A stretch of 48,705 nt of DNA, taken from Stentor coeruleus. Its lineage: Eukaryota; Ciliophora; Heterotrichea; Heterotrichida; Stentoridae. Below, one piece after another: positions 20,609-32,317 of this stretch (position 1 is its first letter; every line of letters starts with the position of its first letter). The stretch is from contig MPUH01000517.1 of assembly GCA_001970955.1 (NCBI GenBank), forward strand, positions 1-48,705, written 5' to 3'. Position numbers and translations under genes: made by a program. The notes beneath the pieces were generated by a model. It was not told the origin of the DNA. It searched no databases and saw only the letters and a list, made by a program, of their open reading frames with translations.

Positions 20609-21331
20609 TTATTGAGCTTCTAAATTTAATTTTAGATTTTCATATTGATCTTTTTTCAAACGAAGCAGTTCTTGACTGTTACCTTCGATTGCTTTCTTCA
20701 ATTCTTCAACCTTTTGTTTCCACTCACTTGAACTAGGATTAGGGTTCTTCATATAGTCTCTATACATATTTTTTTGCTGCGCCAGTTCCATGTCTAGTTC
20801 CTCATTCCTATTTTCAGTACTTTTTTCAATAGATTGGCTTTTCGTCTCTCTAGATAAAGTAAAACCTTCACTAAGCCTACTGCTTTTTATATCGCTATTT
20901 TCAAGCTGATTCAATCTTTTATTTAACAAATTAATTTCAGACTCCTTTTGCGAAAGTTTTCTACTAAGCATTTCAACTTCATCTTGTAAAAGTATTACCA
21001 TCCTTTGATTTTGTTTTGTTTCAATAGCTTGCTCTTTGTAAACATGATTTTCATTTAGAAGGACTTGATTCTCTTGTTCCAAAATCTTAACGCGGCTGCA
21101 AAGATAGATAATATCTTCTTTCATGGAAGACTCTTTTTCAAAAAATTCAGATTTCATTTGATCATTCTGTTTTTCAAGTTTTTCTTTTTCAGAAGAATAT
21201 GATAAAGCAGAGTTGTGCAATTCAGATAAAAGATTCTGGTTTTGCGTCCTCAAATCTTTTATCTGTATCTGTAGACTCTTAATCGCTGCAGCAGCAGCTG
21301 AGGTCTCTTGGAAGCTAAAAGTATAATCCAT
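20609..21331 (-). CDS. Coiled-coil protein, unknown function
   Basis: The protein has 240 residues. After a short Ala-rich start (TSAAAAAIKSL), coiled coil runs to about residue 145 (IIYLCSRVKILEQENQVLLN, LLQDEVEMLSRKLSQKESEI). A Ser-rich hinge and a final helical segment follow. No family is recognised. Confidence 0.75.
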   Translation of the reverse strand: MDYTFSFQETSAAAAAIKSLQIQIKDLRTQNQNLLSELHNSALSYSSEKEKLEKQNDQMKSEFFEKESSMKEDIIYLCSRVKILEQENQVLLNENHVYKEQAIETKQNQRMVILLQDEVEMLSRKLSQKESEINLLNKRLNQLENSDIKSSRLSEGFTLSRETKSQSIEKSTENRNEELDMELAQQKNMYRDYMKNPNPSSSEWKQKVEELKKAIEGNSQELLRLKKDQYENLKLNLEAQ

Positions 21332-21406
21332 AATTTATATCTTATATCACCCAGTTATTAAGCTAATATTATATAATGCTATTAAATTATTTTGGATTAT
21401 CTATCA

Positions 21407-21445
21407 CATATCTTGAATTTCTATAGCATATCTTGAATTCTCTAG
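21407..21445. repeat. Two imperfect 19-20-nt tandem units
   Basis: CATATCTTGAATTTCTATAG (21407-21426) is followed directly by CATATCTTGAATTCTCTAG (21427-21445). It lies just 5' of the orphan open frame. Confidence 0.7.
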
Positions 21446-21694
21446 CATATATTTTCTAAATCAAACAAGAACTTCAAGACATACCTTAAAAAACTAGACT
21501 TCAAAAGCAAAAACAAAATAAACGCAAGACTTGCCTCAGTTATACTCACTCTCAAAAAAAGAAACTCTAAAGAATTACTGGGAAAAGTCAACGAGCAAAT
21601 TATTAAAGACAACAAGTGGTACACAATCCTGAATCAGCTGAAAGAAGAGAATCTTAAATCTAGACCAGACGAGATTACAACCCTGCTAACCTAA
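21446..21694 (+). pseudogene. Orphan coding fragment without a start codon
   Basis: About 82 codons are open, from a TAG at 21443-21445 to TAA at 21692-21694. The composition is clearly protein-like (FKSKNKINARLASVILTLKK, LLGKVNEQIIKDNKWYTILN), unlike typical spacer DNA here. There is no ATG in frame, and the 15 nt ending at the upstream TAG begin TC, so that TAG is not an intron end of the usual type. It is probably the 3' remnant of a lost gene, or an exon whose upstream part I cannot find. No family is recognised. Confidence 0.5.
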
Positions 21695-21780
21695 CTATCT
21701 CTCTACTTTAGCATCTAAATCAAATTATCCTTATATCTATATAAAATTGCTATGTCTTCAATTATTAATCTTAAATATTC

Positions 21781-22446
21781 CTATAATAATTTGTGCTGAT
21801 TAAATTTAGATTGTTTGCAAAAAACTTCTCTAGGAAATCTTCTAGACTGTGGTACCCATTTATCTTGAGGTTTAAAAGTCACTCTAAAATATCCTTCATC
21901 AAAAGATTCATGTGAAGGTCCTATACAATTTTGCTGATCATACCTTAAATGCATTGGCTTTATTGGATTATCTTTATGTAAATGACTAGCTATATTTTCC
22001 TGAGATAGTCTTCTTTCCCTTATATGCTCTTGATCTTTGATGAGGCTGCGAATTTTATTGTTTAATGTGTTGATTTCGTGCATATAATTACTACCTTGAT
22101 CATTGCTTGAAGTGCTTAAGCTTCGCATTGACCTTTTACTCAAAGTTTCTTTATGTTCAATTTGCAAAAATGTTGAGTTATTTGCTTCTGATACTTTTTC
22201 AAACTCAGCCATGAGATTTTTCATGGTTGGGGCATCGTAAAAGACAGAGTTGCATCCACGACTAGGCCTGCAACTGAGGCTTGGCTCATTTTTTGTTACT
22301 TTTGTGATTATTTTTAAATTCCCTTTACGTCCTGGATGCACTTTTTCATTAGGACTTTCTTTCAAAGCAGGTAAGGTTGGAGTTCTTGGACAGTTGTAGC
22401 TCTCTTTGGCAAATGCGAATATGTTGTCTTGGTTTTGTAAAAACAT
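21781..22446 (-). CDS. Unknown protein, mostly disordered
   Basis: The protein has 221 residues, polar and rich in Ser, Asn and Lys, with one short helical stretch (NYMHEINTLNNKIRSLIKDQ). The N-terminal part has Pro-rich pieces (NCPRTPTLPALKESPNEK), and the end has DKWVPQSRRFPREVF. No domain, signal peptide or membrane segment is seen. The intact frame and clean start support a real gene. Confidence 0.65.
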   Translation of the reverse strand: MFLQNQDNIFAFAKESYNCPRTPTLPALKESPNEKVHPGRKGNLKIITKVTKNEPSLSCRPSRGCNSVFYDAPTMKNLMAEFEKVSEANNSTFLQIEHKETLSKRSMRSLSTSSNDQGSNYMHEINTLNNKIRSLIKDQEHIRERRLSQENIASHLHKDNPIKPMHLRYDQQNCIGPSHESFDEGYFRVTFKPQDKWVPQSRRFPREVFCKQSKFNQHKLL

Positions 22447-23008
22447 TTATGTTAAATTTAATTATAAATATATTAGAATGTAATGACTTCAAAGATATTA
22501 CTTCCAACTTTTATTAATTTGCCGATTAAGTTATATTATTTAAAGTCACTGCTTCGCTAATTTTACTTCACAATTTGGTATATCTAAAATATACAACTTA
22601 AATCTAAACTTAAGAAATATCATAACAAATAATAGAACTTATTTCATCTATCCAAGAAATTCTTAATCAGTATTTTTCCTCTTTTATTTAATCGATTATA
22701 AATATGAAACATGGAAAAGCTTCTTAAACTCGGTAAGAAAACCAAGCCAAGAAAAAGATTGTTAAGAAACCTAGTAAAATGTTTAGTTTAACATGAAAAA
22801 TTACCAATAAACTGATGCACTTATATTAAAGAAAATTCATGTCTTAACTTTTATCGGCGTAAAATAACTTCATTAAAATACTAGGATAATGAAAATTTAT
22901 TATGTGCTTTGCAATTGTTGATAGCAATTTTTACTAGAAAGGATGATTGCTTAATTATGAGTAAGTATTAAAAAGCGTAATGATAAATAACTAGCAACTA
23001 ATAAGTTA
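22447..23008. other. AT-rich spacer
   Basis: A short + frame from 22711 encodes a Lys/Leu-rich peptide of about 26 residues, too short to support. Nothing else is seen. Confidence 0.5.
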
Positions 23009-23890
23009 TTAAAAAATCTCACAGCATTCATACCTTGTCATATTAGGTTTCCCAATAGTTCTACTAGCCTGTCGTGCAGAGAAATTTTTAAGTAAAACTG
23101 AATCACCTGATCCAGCAAGCATAATTTGTGTTTCTTTAAAGCACGGTATATACTTATCACAACTCATTTCAACACTCCTATCTTTTCCTAGCATAGCCTT
23201 AACAAAAACTCTATCATCCCCATTATCTATAAACTTGATCTTCATATCAACATAATCATTAAAAATCTCTTCGCCACTTCTGCTAATTTCAGGAAATTCT
23301 TGTTTTTTGAAAAACTTAAACTCATTTTGTCTGCCAATATTAGCTCCAAAAATTAAAAATACCCTCTGACTGTCTTGCTCCTTTTTGATTTTACAAATAA
23401 CAGCATCTGGGTCTTTAATTCCTGTACCACGGGTTATTATCCAAAAAGTTGAATCTCCAACAAGTCTAAAGCTTAGTTTAAGCTCACAAGCTAAGCTCTG
23501 TAAAGTTATAGTTGGTTTTGTTTTTAAAATGCTTGATCTTAGCTGTAGGCCTTGAACTGAGAGCTCTAAGGTTAAAGGCATCCAGTTACTTCGGATTTCA
23601 GTAGGATTTTCTGTGGAGCCTGGGTAAAATGCAGCCATTTCCCATGAGTTATATTCATTGGACTGCTTTCCAAATGTATCTGAGAGGACTATCTTGTTTA
23701 TTAAGAGACTCTCTTCTTTTAATTTTTCATTAAAAGCTTCTTTTTGTTTCTTTAAAGGAATTAGCTGGCGCTCAAGCTGCTGGCGTAGACACATTTCTTG
23801 CGGGAAGAACTCTTGTTTTTCCTCTTCAAAACGCATTATTATTAGCTGTATAAGTAAATCAGTAGAAATCATATTTGAAGAAAAACTCAT
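23009..23890 (-). CDS. Unknown protein, N-terminal helix plus possible beta-sandwich
   Basis: The protein has 293 residues. Residues ~15-65 are helical and charged (RQQLERQLIPLKKQKEAFNE). From about residue 80 the sequence looks beta-rich (MPLTLELSVQGLQLRSS, KIKFIDNGDDRVFVKAML), with the rhythm of a lectin-like sandwich; this is an impression, not a match. The start codon is only 4 nt from that of the divergent + gene at 23895. Later Mets at residues 7 and 19 could be used instead. Confidence 0.7.
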   Translation of the reverse strand: MSFSSNMISTDLLIQLIIMRFEEEKQEFFPQEMCLRQQLERQLIPLKKQKEAFNEKLKEESLLINKIVLSDTFGKQSNEYNSWEMAAFYPGSTENPTEIRSNWMPLTLELSVQGLQLRSSILKTKPTITLQSLACELKLSFRLVGDSTFWIITRGTGIKDPDAVICKIKKEQDSQRVFLIFGANIGRQNEFKFFKKQEFPEISRSGEEIFNDYVDMKIKFIDNGDDRVFVKAMLGKDRSVEMSCDKYIPCFKETQIMLAGSGDSVLLKNFSARQASRTIGKPNMTRYECCEIF

Positions 23891-23894
23891 AAAT
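23891..23894. promoter_or_regulatory. 4-nt gap between divergent start codons
   Basis: The two ATGs are back to back as CAT-AAAT-ATG. Any bidirectional promoter or 5' leaders must overlap the partner's coding sequence unless a downstream ATG is used. Confidence 0.5.
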
Positions 23895-24605
23895 ATGAAT
23901 GCAAACTTATTGCAGCATCAATATTATTTAGAAGCCAGAATTCCTACTGCAATGAAATTTCACAAACTCAGGAGACAAAACTATTATCAAAAAAAAAAAG
24001 TTGAAACTCCAGAGCCACTGAAAGTTGAAAAATTTAAACTCTTCCCCACTCCTTTTTCAAGAACAAAATCTTCTAATAAAAAGGCTCGTAAAGTCCCATC
24101 AGAACTAAAAGAAATTTCAGATTCTAAACTCTTTAATGAAAGCTTTAATAACTTCCTAGCAACACATGCTTTGACAGCACTATCTCCAGTAGAATTAATA
24201 AATCATTATAGACTTGATACTCCAGTGAAGACTCCTAAAAAGGTTATCCCAAAACTTCCCGAAATGGAGCTTGTACAAATTAATTTAAAGAAAGTTTATG
24301 AGTCTTCTGAAATATCTATTAGTGATATCGGAAAAGTGGAAGAGGAGTTGTTCCAAATGTGTAAGAAAATAAGGAAACCTCACATTGCAACAATAAATGA
24401 TCATAATAGCATTGATTTCAAAATTGTGGGTAATATGCTTAGTCTTCCTAACCGAAGACAGATAAATTCAAGGGATCAACATAGGCAAATCCCAATAAAG
24501 TTTAAATCACATAAAGTTGCTGATGTAAGATTGAAGTCACCAGATATTCAAATAAACTCAACTGATACTTTAATAGGTATTATCAATCCTCTAAAGGAAA
24601 TTTAG
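23895..24605 (+). CDS. Basic protein of unknown function
   Basis: The protein has 236 residues if it starts at the ATG at 23895. The frame stays open upstream, but that part is antisense to the neighbouring gene, so I chose this start. The N-terminal third is very basic (MKFHKLRRQNYYQKKKVETP). TP and SP sites are scattered through it (LFPTPFSR, DTPVKTPKK). No domain is recognised. It converges on the NT-C2 gene, 73 nt between stops. Confidence 0.65.
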   Translation: MNANLLQHQYYLEARIPTAMKFHKLRRQNYYQKKKVETPEPLKVEKFKLFPTPFSRTKSSNKKARKVPSELKEISDSKLFNESFNNFLATHALTALSPVELINHYRLDTPVKTPKKVIPKLPEMELVQINLKKVYESSEISISDIGKVEEELFQMCKKIRKPHIATINDHNSIDFKIVGNMLSLPNRRQINSRDQHRQIPIKFKSHKVADVRLKSPDIQINSTDTLIGIINPLKEI

Positions 24606-24678
24606 GATATATAGTGGTAAATTTGTGATTGGCTTATGCCTATAGTGATTAAAGAACTTAAGAAATGATATTATAAAT

Positions 24679-27084
24679 TTACTCCCGTTTTTTTTGCCCA
24701 AGAAGAGAATACACTTGTTCTTTAATATCTTGAATCTCATTTTCAAGCTCAATATTTCTGTTTAAAGATTGGCCAAATCTTTCATTAATCTTATAAAGTT
24801 CAACTTCAAGAATAGTATACTGAGCTGAATACTCTCTTAACTGTTCTTGGGCTTCTCGATATTTAATTTGCAAATTTTCTTTTTCTAGATCTTTTTTTGA
24901 CATCAAAAGCTTACTTTCCATATACTTTTGCTCGTTTATCTTGAGTTCGTCATTCAATTTATTTGCATAATTTTTAGATTCCAATATCTGTATGTTAAGA
25001 AGATCAATTTTTTGCTTGTAATTTTCCTCATTCATAGAATTAACAAATTTTTGCGATGTCGAAGTTCTAGGTTCACTTACTTTTTCACTTACTTTTTCGC
25101 TTATTAATTTGTTTTCAACATTCAAATCATTGATTTTCTTTTCAAATGACAATATAACTTCTTTTTTGTTCTCTTCTAATATCTCAAGCTCTTTTTCTAA
25201 AATACTTATTTGATTAAGAAGTTCAGATCTTTCTTCGTCGTACGAAGATTCCATTTCACTAATTTTCTTTTCTAAATAATCAATTTGATCATTTAAAACA
25301 CTTACTGCTGGATCTGAAAACTCTGATACCTTTACACTATTTAAATGCTCATTTAAAAGAGAATTCTCATTTTCTAATCTTTCTTTTGCAGTCCTAAGTT
25401 CATTTATAATTTTATCCTTTTCTTTAATATACCCATTAAGTTTGTTTATCTCTTTATGGTTAGATGCTATAGTTCCTTCAAGTTTTGCGATATTTGAAGG
25501 GTCAATAGCTGTACGATTCATATCAAGTTTTCGTTGGAAACTTAAATAATTGGCTTCAAGCAATTCTTTTTCAGAACTCAATTCTTTAAGGTTCTGATTA
25601 AGTTTTGTAACTTTTTCTTCAGTTTCTTCTTTTGTTGTTATTGTTTTTCTTTCAAATTTCCTAGCATTTAATATCTCTTCTTCAAGACGAAAGTTGAGTT
25701 CAATAATTTCTTCTTTTTTATCGCATAGCTCATTATCTAATCTCCGAATTTGATCTTTAAGCATATCTTCTGCATTTCCATGAGCTATTTTTGATTGCTG
25801 TAATTGAGTTATAAGTTCAGTTTGTTGCTCCCGAAGCTGATCATTCTCTTCTTGTGCTTCTTTAAGTTCCCGTTTTAAAACATTGATACTTTCCTGAGTT
25901 TTTTTCTTAAAATTCGCCTGAGGTGCTGATTGCTCTAGGTTTTGCTCACAATTATTAATAAGTTCATCTCTTGTGTTATCAAGATCTTTTATAAGTTTAG
26001 AATTCATTTCCTTAAGGCTACTGACGTAAACTTCAATTTTTTTTTTCTCATCTAAAACTTCCTCAGCATGCGTAAGCGCTTTATTTTTTTCATTTACTGC
26101 TTCTTTCATTTGAATCTTAAGAGTTTTTATTTCGTCTTTAAGTTTTTTCTTCTCAGCATGATTGTATCGAGCTTTATACTCTTCAATTTCTGTTGAAATC
26201 TCATCAATCCTACTTTTAAGTTCTTTATTTTTTTCTCTAAATCTTTCGCATTTACTCTGCAATTTACTATTGTTTGGCTTCAGTTCATCTAGCTCTTTTT
26301 CTAATGTACTAACGTATTCACAATATTTATTCCTTTCTTCTGCAGCTTTTTTAGAAACGAGCTCAAGCTGGAATTTGACTTCTTCCTTTTCAGCCTTAAT
26401 CTGATTGTTTTCTTTTTGCAAGATTTTTATCAAAGCTATATTATCGAAACTCACTGAAAGTTCTTGACTTTTTTCTCTTGGTCTTCTAAAACGTGAAGTT
26501 TTTGGTGGTTTCGGCAAAGGTGACTTACTTGGTTCAATTTCAAATGAGTCTTCATGGAATAATGGACCTGAATAATCACCGTTTGTACCCATGCTTACCC
26601 CAGAATGCTCAGATACTTCACTTATTGCATCTACAATAGTCCCCTCTCCTATAGGTGTGAATTTGATAGAGGCAGAGATATTAGCCTTTTTATCTATGCA
26701 ATCAATCACTGGATAAAATTGATGAACCCCAGATTCTCCAATAGTTGCTAAGTCTATTTTGACTTTTCCCAACTTTTTCTTCCCTTTTTTGTCGATATGC
26801 GCTTGGATAGTAAGTTCAGCAGTTTTTTTAACATAACTTCCAGATTTTTCTTGGTACATTGTATTGATCATTGTTAAAGTCTCATTTATCTCTAATACTC
26901 CAAATCCAGGGGAAAGTATATGCTTGTTGGATGTTTCAATCCGCTTTTTCTCTATTTATTTGTTACTTCTTTTCCAGATTATACTGATTCCAGCTTCTAT
27001 ACTCAAAGATAACTTTATTGAGTGGATAGTGATGTCAACTGAAAATAATGTTTTTTTTGTTCCCAATCTTTTGAGAAAAGCCAT
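24679..27084 (-). CDS. NT-C2 domain coiled-coil protein (one intron)
   Basis: A 15-nt intron (26952-26966) joins a 39-codon first exon to the long open frame, giving 796 residues. The joined N-terminus (about 1-140) fits the N-terminal C2 (NT-C2) domain of EEIG1/EHBP1-type proteins: FSVDITIHSIKLS, ISIIWKRKKKRIETS, FGVLEINETLTM, then KKLGKVKIDLATIGE. A Pro/Ser-rich linker follows, then about 570 residues of nearly continuous coiled coil. It includes a short tandem SEKVSEKVSEP. NT-C2 proteins link membranes to cytoskeleton or traffic; the role here is inferred. Without the first exon the C2 domain is cut in half. Confidence 0.85.
26952..26966 (-). other. 15-nt intron (NT-C2 gene)
   Basis: GTAACAAATAAATAG in the sense direction, phase 1, with an in-frame TAA if retained. 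It sits in the middle of the C2 domain. Confidence 0.9.
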
Positions 27085-27354
27085 TTATGATCACCCTCCC
27101 TGAAGGGATTTAAATTTTAAAGAAATTCTTATATTTTATGAACTTTAAGAGATTTCATGGAAAATTGTTTAATCAAGAAATAAGAATTTCGATTTTGTCT
27201 TTTGTATAAGGATAAGAATCTGATGTATTTATTTTATGCGATGGTGGTGTGATATCATAATTGTTAATAATTTTTGAAATGATATAATCTTATTAAAGCA
27301 ATATCTGAATAAAATACTTTGCCATGCATTAAAACACCTTATATCATCTTATAA

Positions 27355-29751
<2,397 letters not shown>

Positions 29752-29781
29752 AAAATTAGTTATTTTATTCCAAAATTATAA

Positions 29782-31092
29782 ATGGCCAAGTCATCTAGTT
29801 TTAAGGACTTTATAATTCAAAAAGAACTAGGAAGAGGCAGCTTTGGTGTTGTATACCTTGTTCAGCAAGTTGCAACAAAAGAGTTGTATGTTCTAAAAAG
29901 AATAAATATAGGGCATTTGCATATAAAATTCCAACAAGCTGCTTTACGGGAAGTAGAAATTCTTAAAACAATCGACCACCCGAATATAATAAAATACTAT
30001 TTTTCATACATTGAAGACAATATATTATCAATTGTTATGGAATATGCTGAAGCTGGAGATTTATTTCAGTTATTGCTAAAACACAGACATAGAAAGGCGA
30101 ATATTTCTGAAAAAGAAATCTGGAGGATTTTTGCTGAACTTAGTCAAGCAGTAAACTATCTCCATAAGAATAACATTATGCACAGAGATATCAAATGTCA
30201 AAATGTTTTTTTAACAAAAACCCTTACAGTTAAATTAGGAGACCTTGGTGCTAGCAAGCTTGTGACTGCTAATATGCAAGATACCAGAGTTGGCACACCA
30301 TTGTATCTTGCTCCTGAGATAATAAAACAGCAGCCTTATGATTATAAAGTTGATATCTGGGGCTTGGGTTGCTTGATGTACACTTTAACAACTCATGAGT
30401 CTCCATTTGCCGGATCAAATTTGATTACTTTGGGGATTTCTATTATAAACAGGACTCCAAAAAACATACCAATGATATACTCTAAAAGACTAAATAATGT
30501 AATATTATCACTATTAGAAAAAAATCCTGAGGACAGACCTGATATTAGCCATGTCCTAAAAATTGCAATGAATAAGTCAGAAAAAGATGATTTTTCAGTT
30601 AAAGATCTTCGATTAACCTCTAAAAAAATTCCTGATTATGAAGTTCCTGATATAAAATTTATGCGACTGACTCGTCCTCAGCCTTTACCAGCAATAACTC
30701 AATACTCTGTTCCTTTTAAGCCTGTTATCAGAAATAAAAGACTTATTAAAAGATCAAGCTATGCAGATATAAGCCCTCATAAAATATTTCAAAATCAGGA
30801 TGATATATCTACAACTGATAGACAATATAGAAAAATTAAAAAAAGTGTATCAAAAAAATCTATAGAAGAAGAATTTAAATATCAAAAAGAAGTTTCAGGA
30901 ACATTAGTAGAGACTCGTCCACAGACTGCTGCTGAAAAGGTAAAGATATGCTTTTCACGGCCAGGTACTGCTAAACCGTCACTTAGAACAATAATAAAAA
31001 GCAATACCACAGTGAAAATCAACAATTTTATACCTCCAATTAAAAGCGCAAGCACAATGAAAATGACTGTAAATGAATTGATGAATTACTAG
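29782..31092 (+). CDS. NEK-family protein kinase
   Basis: The protein has 436 residues. The kinase domain (about 8-262) has FIIQKELGRGSFGVVYLVQQ, the VAIK lysine (VLKRINI), HRDIKCQNVF, DLG, GTPLYLAPE and VDIWGLGCLMYTL, all intact, so it should be active. The DLG motif and overall pattern place it in the NEK family. The tail of about 170 residues is basic, with no clear coiled coil. It is a different paralog from the - strand NEK gene: the tails do not resemble each other. It starts only 30 nt after the CDC48 stop. Confidence 0.92.
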   Translation: MAKSSSFKDFIIQKELGRGSFGVVYLVQQVATKELYVLKRINIGHLHIKFQQAALREVEILKTIDHPNIIKYYFSYIEDNILSIVMEYAEAGDLFQLLLKHRHRKANISEKEIWRIFAELSQAVNYLHKNNIMHRDIKCQNVFLTKTLTVKLGDLGASKLVTANMQDTRVGTPLYLAPEIIKQQPYDYKVDIWGLGCLMYTLTTHESPFAGSNLITLGISIINRTPKNIPMIYSKRLNNVILSLLEKNPEDRPDISHVLKIAMNKSEKDDFSVKDLRLTSKKIPDYEVPDIKFMRLTRPQPLPAITQYSVPFKPVIRNKRLIKRSSYADISPHKIFQNQDDISTTDRQYRKIKKSVSKKSIEEEFKYQKEVSGTLVETRPQTAAEKVKICFSRPGTAKPSLRTIIKSNTTVKINNFIPPIKSASTMKMTVNELMNY

Positions 31093-31801
31093 AAGGCCAC
31101 CAATCTGAGGGATAGTAAATTCATCAAAATGCAATTTTAATTTGCTTAGGTATTGATATTTTTGAATCAATATAAAGGCTTAATTATCTTCCTAAGTTCA
31201 TATAAAAATTATGAGATGTGGTTAGGATAATTATTAAGTAAATTAAGCATTATGCAGTTTTTGCTATTAACCATAAAATTACTTTAATTACTAATTAAAT
31301 ATGAGCAAATCTAATGGTATCAATAAACCCTCCTAAAAATCTCCAGAATGCATTTGAAAATAATGTTTTATAACAAAATATTTCTATCAATCTGATATCC
31401 AAAAAATCTATAGTCGTAACAAAAAAATATGAGATAATCATTAGTTGCAGGTATTTCATTTTTGCTATACAGTTTTATAGGTACTGGCATACTGAAACAT
31501 TCTATTGGTCTATTAAAAATTTGTAATTTTTGTTGAGTTTAATATCAAGCTATATTCTTTGACAAAATTTGAATAATTTTAGATACAAGGAGAGGGGGTC
31601 AATATGCTTTTATTTTCAGTGTTGCTTAACTGGAAAGTATTTAATAATTCTAAAAAAACTCATCAAGCTTATATATTCAATCAAAATTTCATCGCTATTA
31701 GCTATTGAAGCTTGATCTATGGAATATTTAGTTTACTCAAATAAACAAATAGAAATTTCAAAAAAAAATTGTGTGATTCATGACTAAATTGATACTAATA
31801 A
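31093..31801. other. AT-rich spacer
   Basis: I see no gene, relic or clear motif in this stretch of about 700 nt. Confidence 0.5.
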
Positions 31802-32314
31802 ATGGGAAGCAAGCAAAAGCTTACACTCAATGATTTGCCAACTATTGACGAACTAAAAGAACGTTTTTCACATCGTGAAAGAATTTTATCAAAACAGCAT
31901 CCTGAAAACTCTTTAGAACTGCTTAAATATAAGAATTCTATCACTCGTCAATTTGTTTTTGAAGAATTTGAAATGCTAGAATTTCGTGATAAAGAACTTG
32001 TTAATGATATTGCAAGCAAAGTTGTTTATTACGGCCTTGCTAGTGTTTTAATTCCTACATTTTTGAATATTACCCTTGCAAGATTTACAAAAAATAGAAT
32101 TTATGACCTACACTACATGATGAGATTCAGCTTACGTCTTGCTATTTATGTGACACCTTTATTCCTATTTACCGACTATGCTTTTGGAGCCTATACTCAA
32201 ATTTCAATGTACTTAATCGACAAATACGGTGAACGTGTTGAGCTTTACCAAAAAATTCCTGATCCTAGAATAATCAATCCATATTTTAAAGAAAAGATAG
32301 AAGACTCCACTTAA
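31802..32314 (+). CDS. Small membrane protein, unknown
   Basis: The protein has 170 residues. A soluble helical N-terminal half is followed by two hydrophobic segments, around VVYYGLASVLIPTFLNITLA and LRLAIYVTPLFLFTDYAFGA. A short C-terminal tail follows. No family is recognised. Its TAA lies 3 nt from the stop of the convergent P2X gene. Confidence 0.7.
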   Translation: MGSKQKLTLNDLPTIDELKERFSHRERILSKQHPENSLELLKYKNSITRQFVFEEFEMLEFRDKELVNDIASKVVYYGLASVLIPTFLNITLARFTKNRIYDLHYMMRFSLRLAIYVTPLFLFTDYAFGAYTQISMYLIDKYGERVELYQKIPDPRIINPYFKEKIEDST

Positions 32315-32317
32315 TAT

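Noticed and set aside
22711..22791. Short Lys/Leu-rich + frame (about 26 residues)
   Set aside because: Too short, with no domain or conserved neighbour to support it.
26864..27103. 79-codon + frame between the NT-C2 and CDC48 genes
   Set aside because: It is antisense to the first exon and intron of the NT-C2 gene, which has family support.
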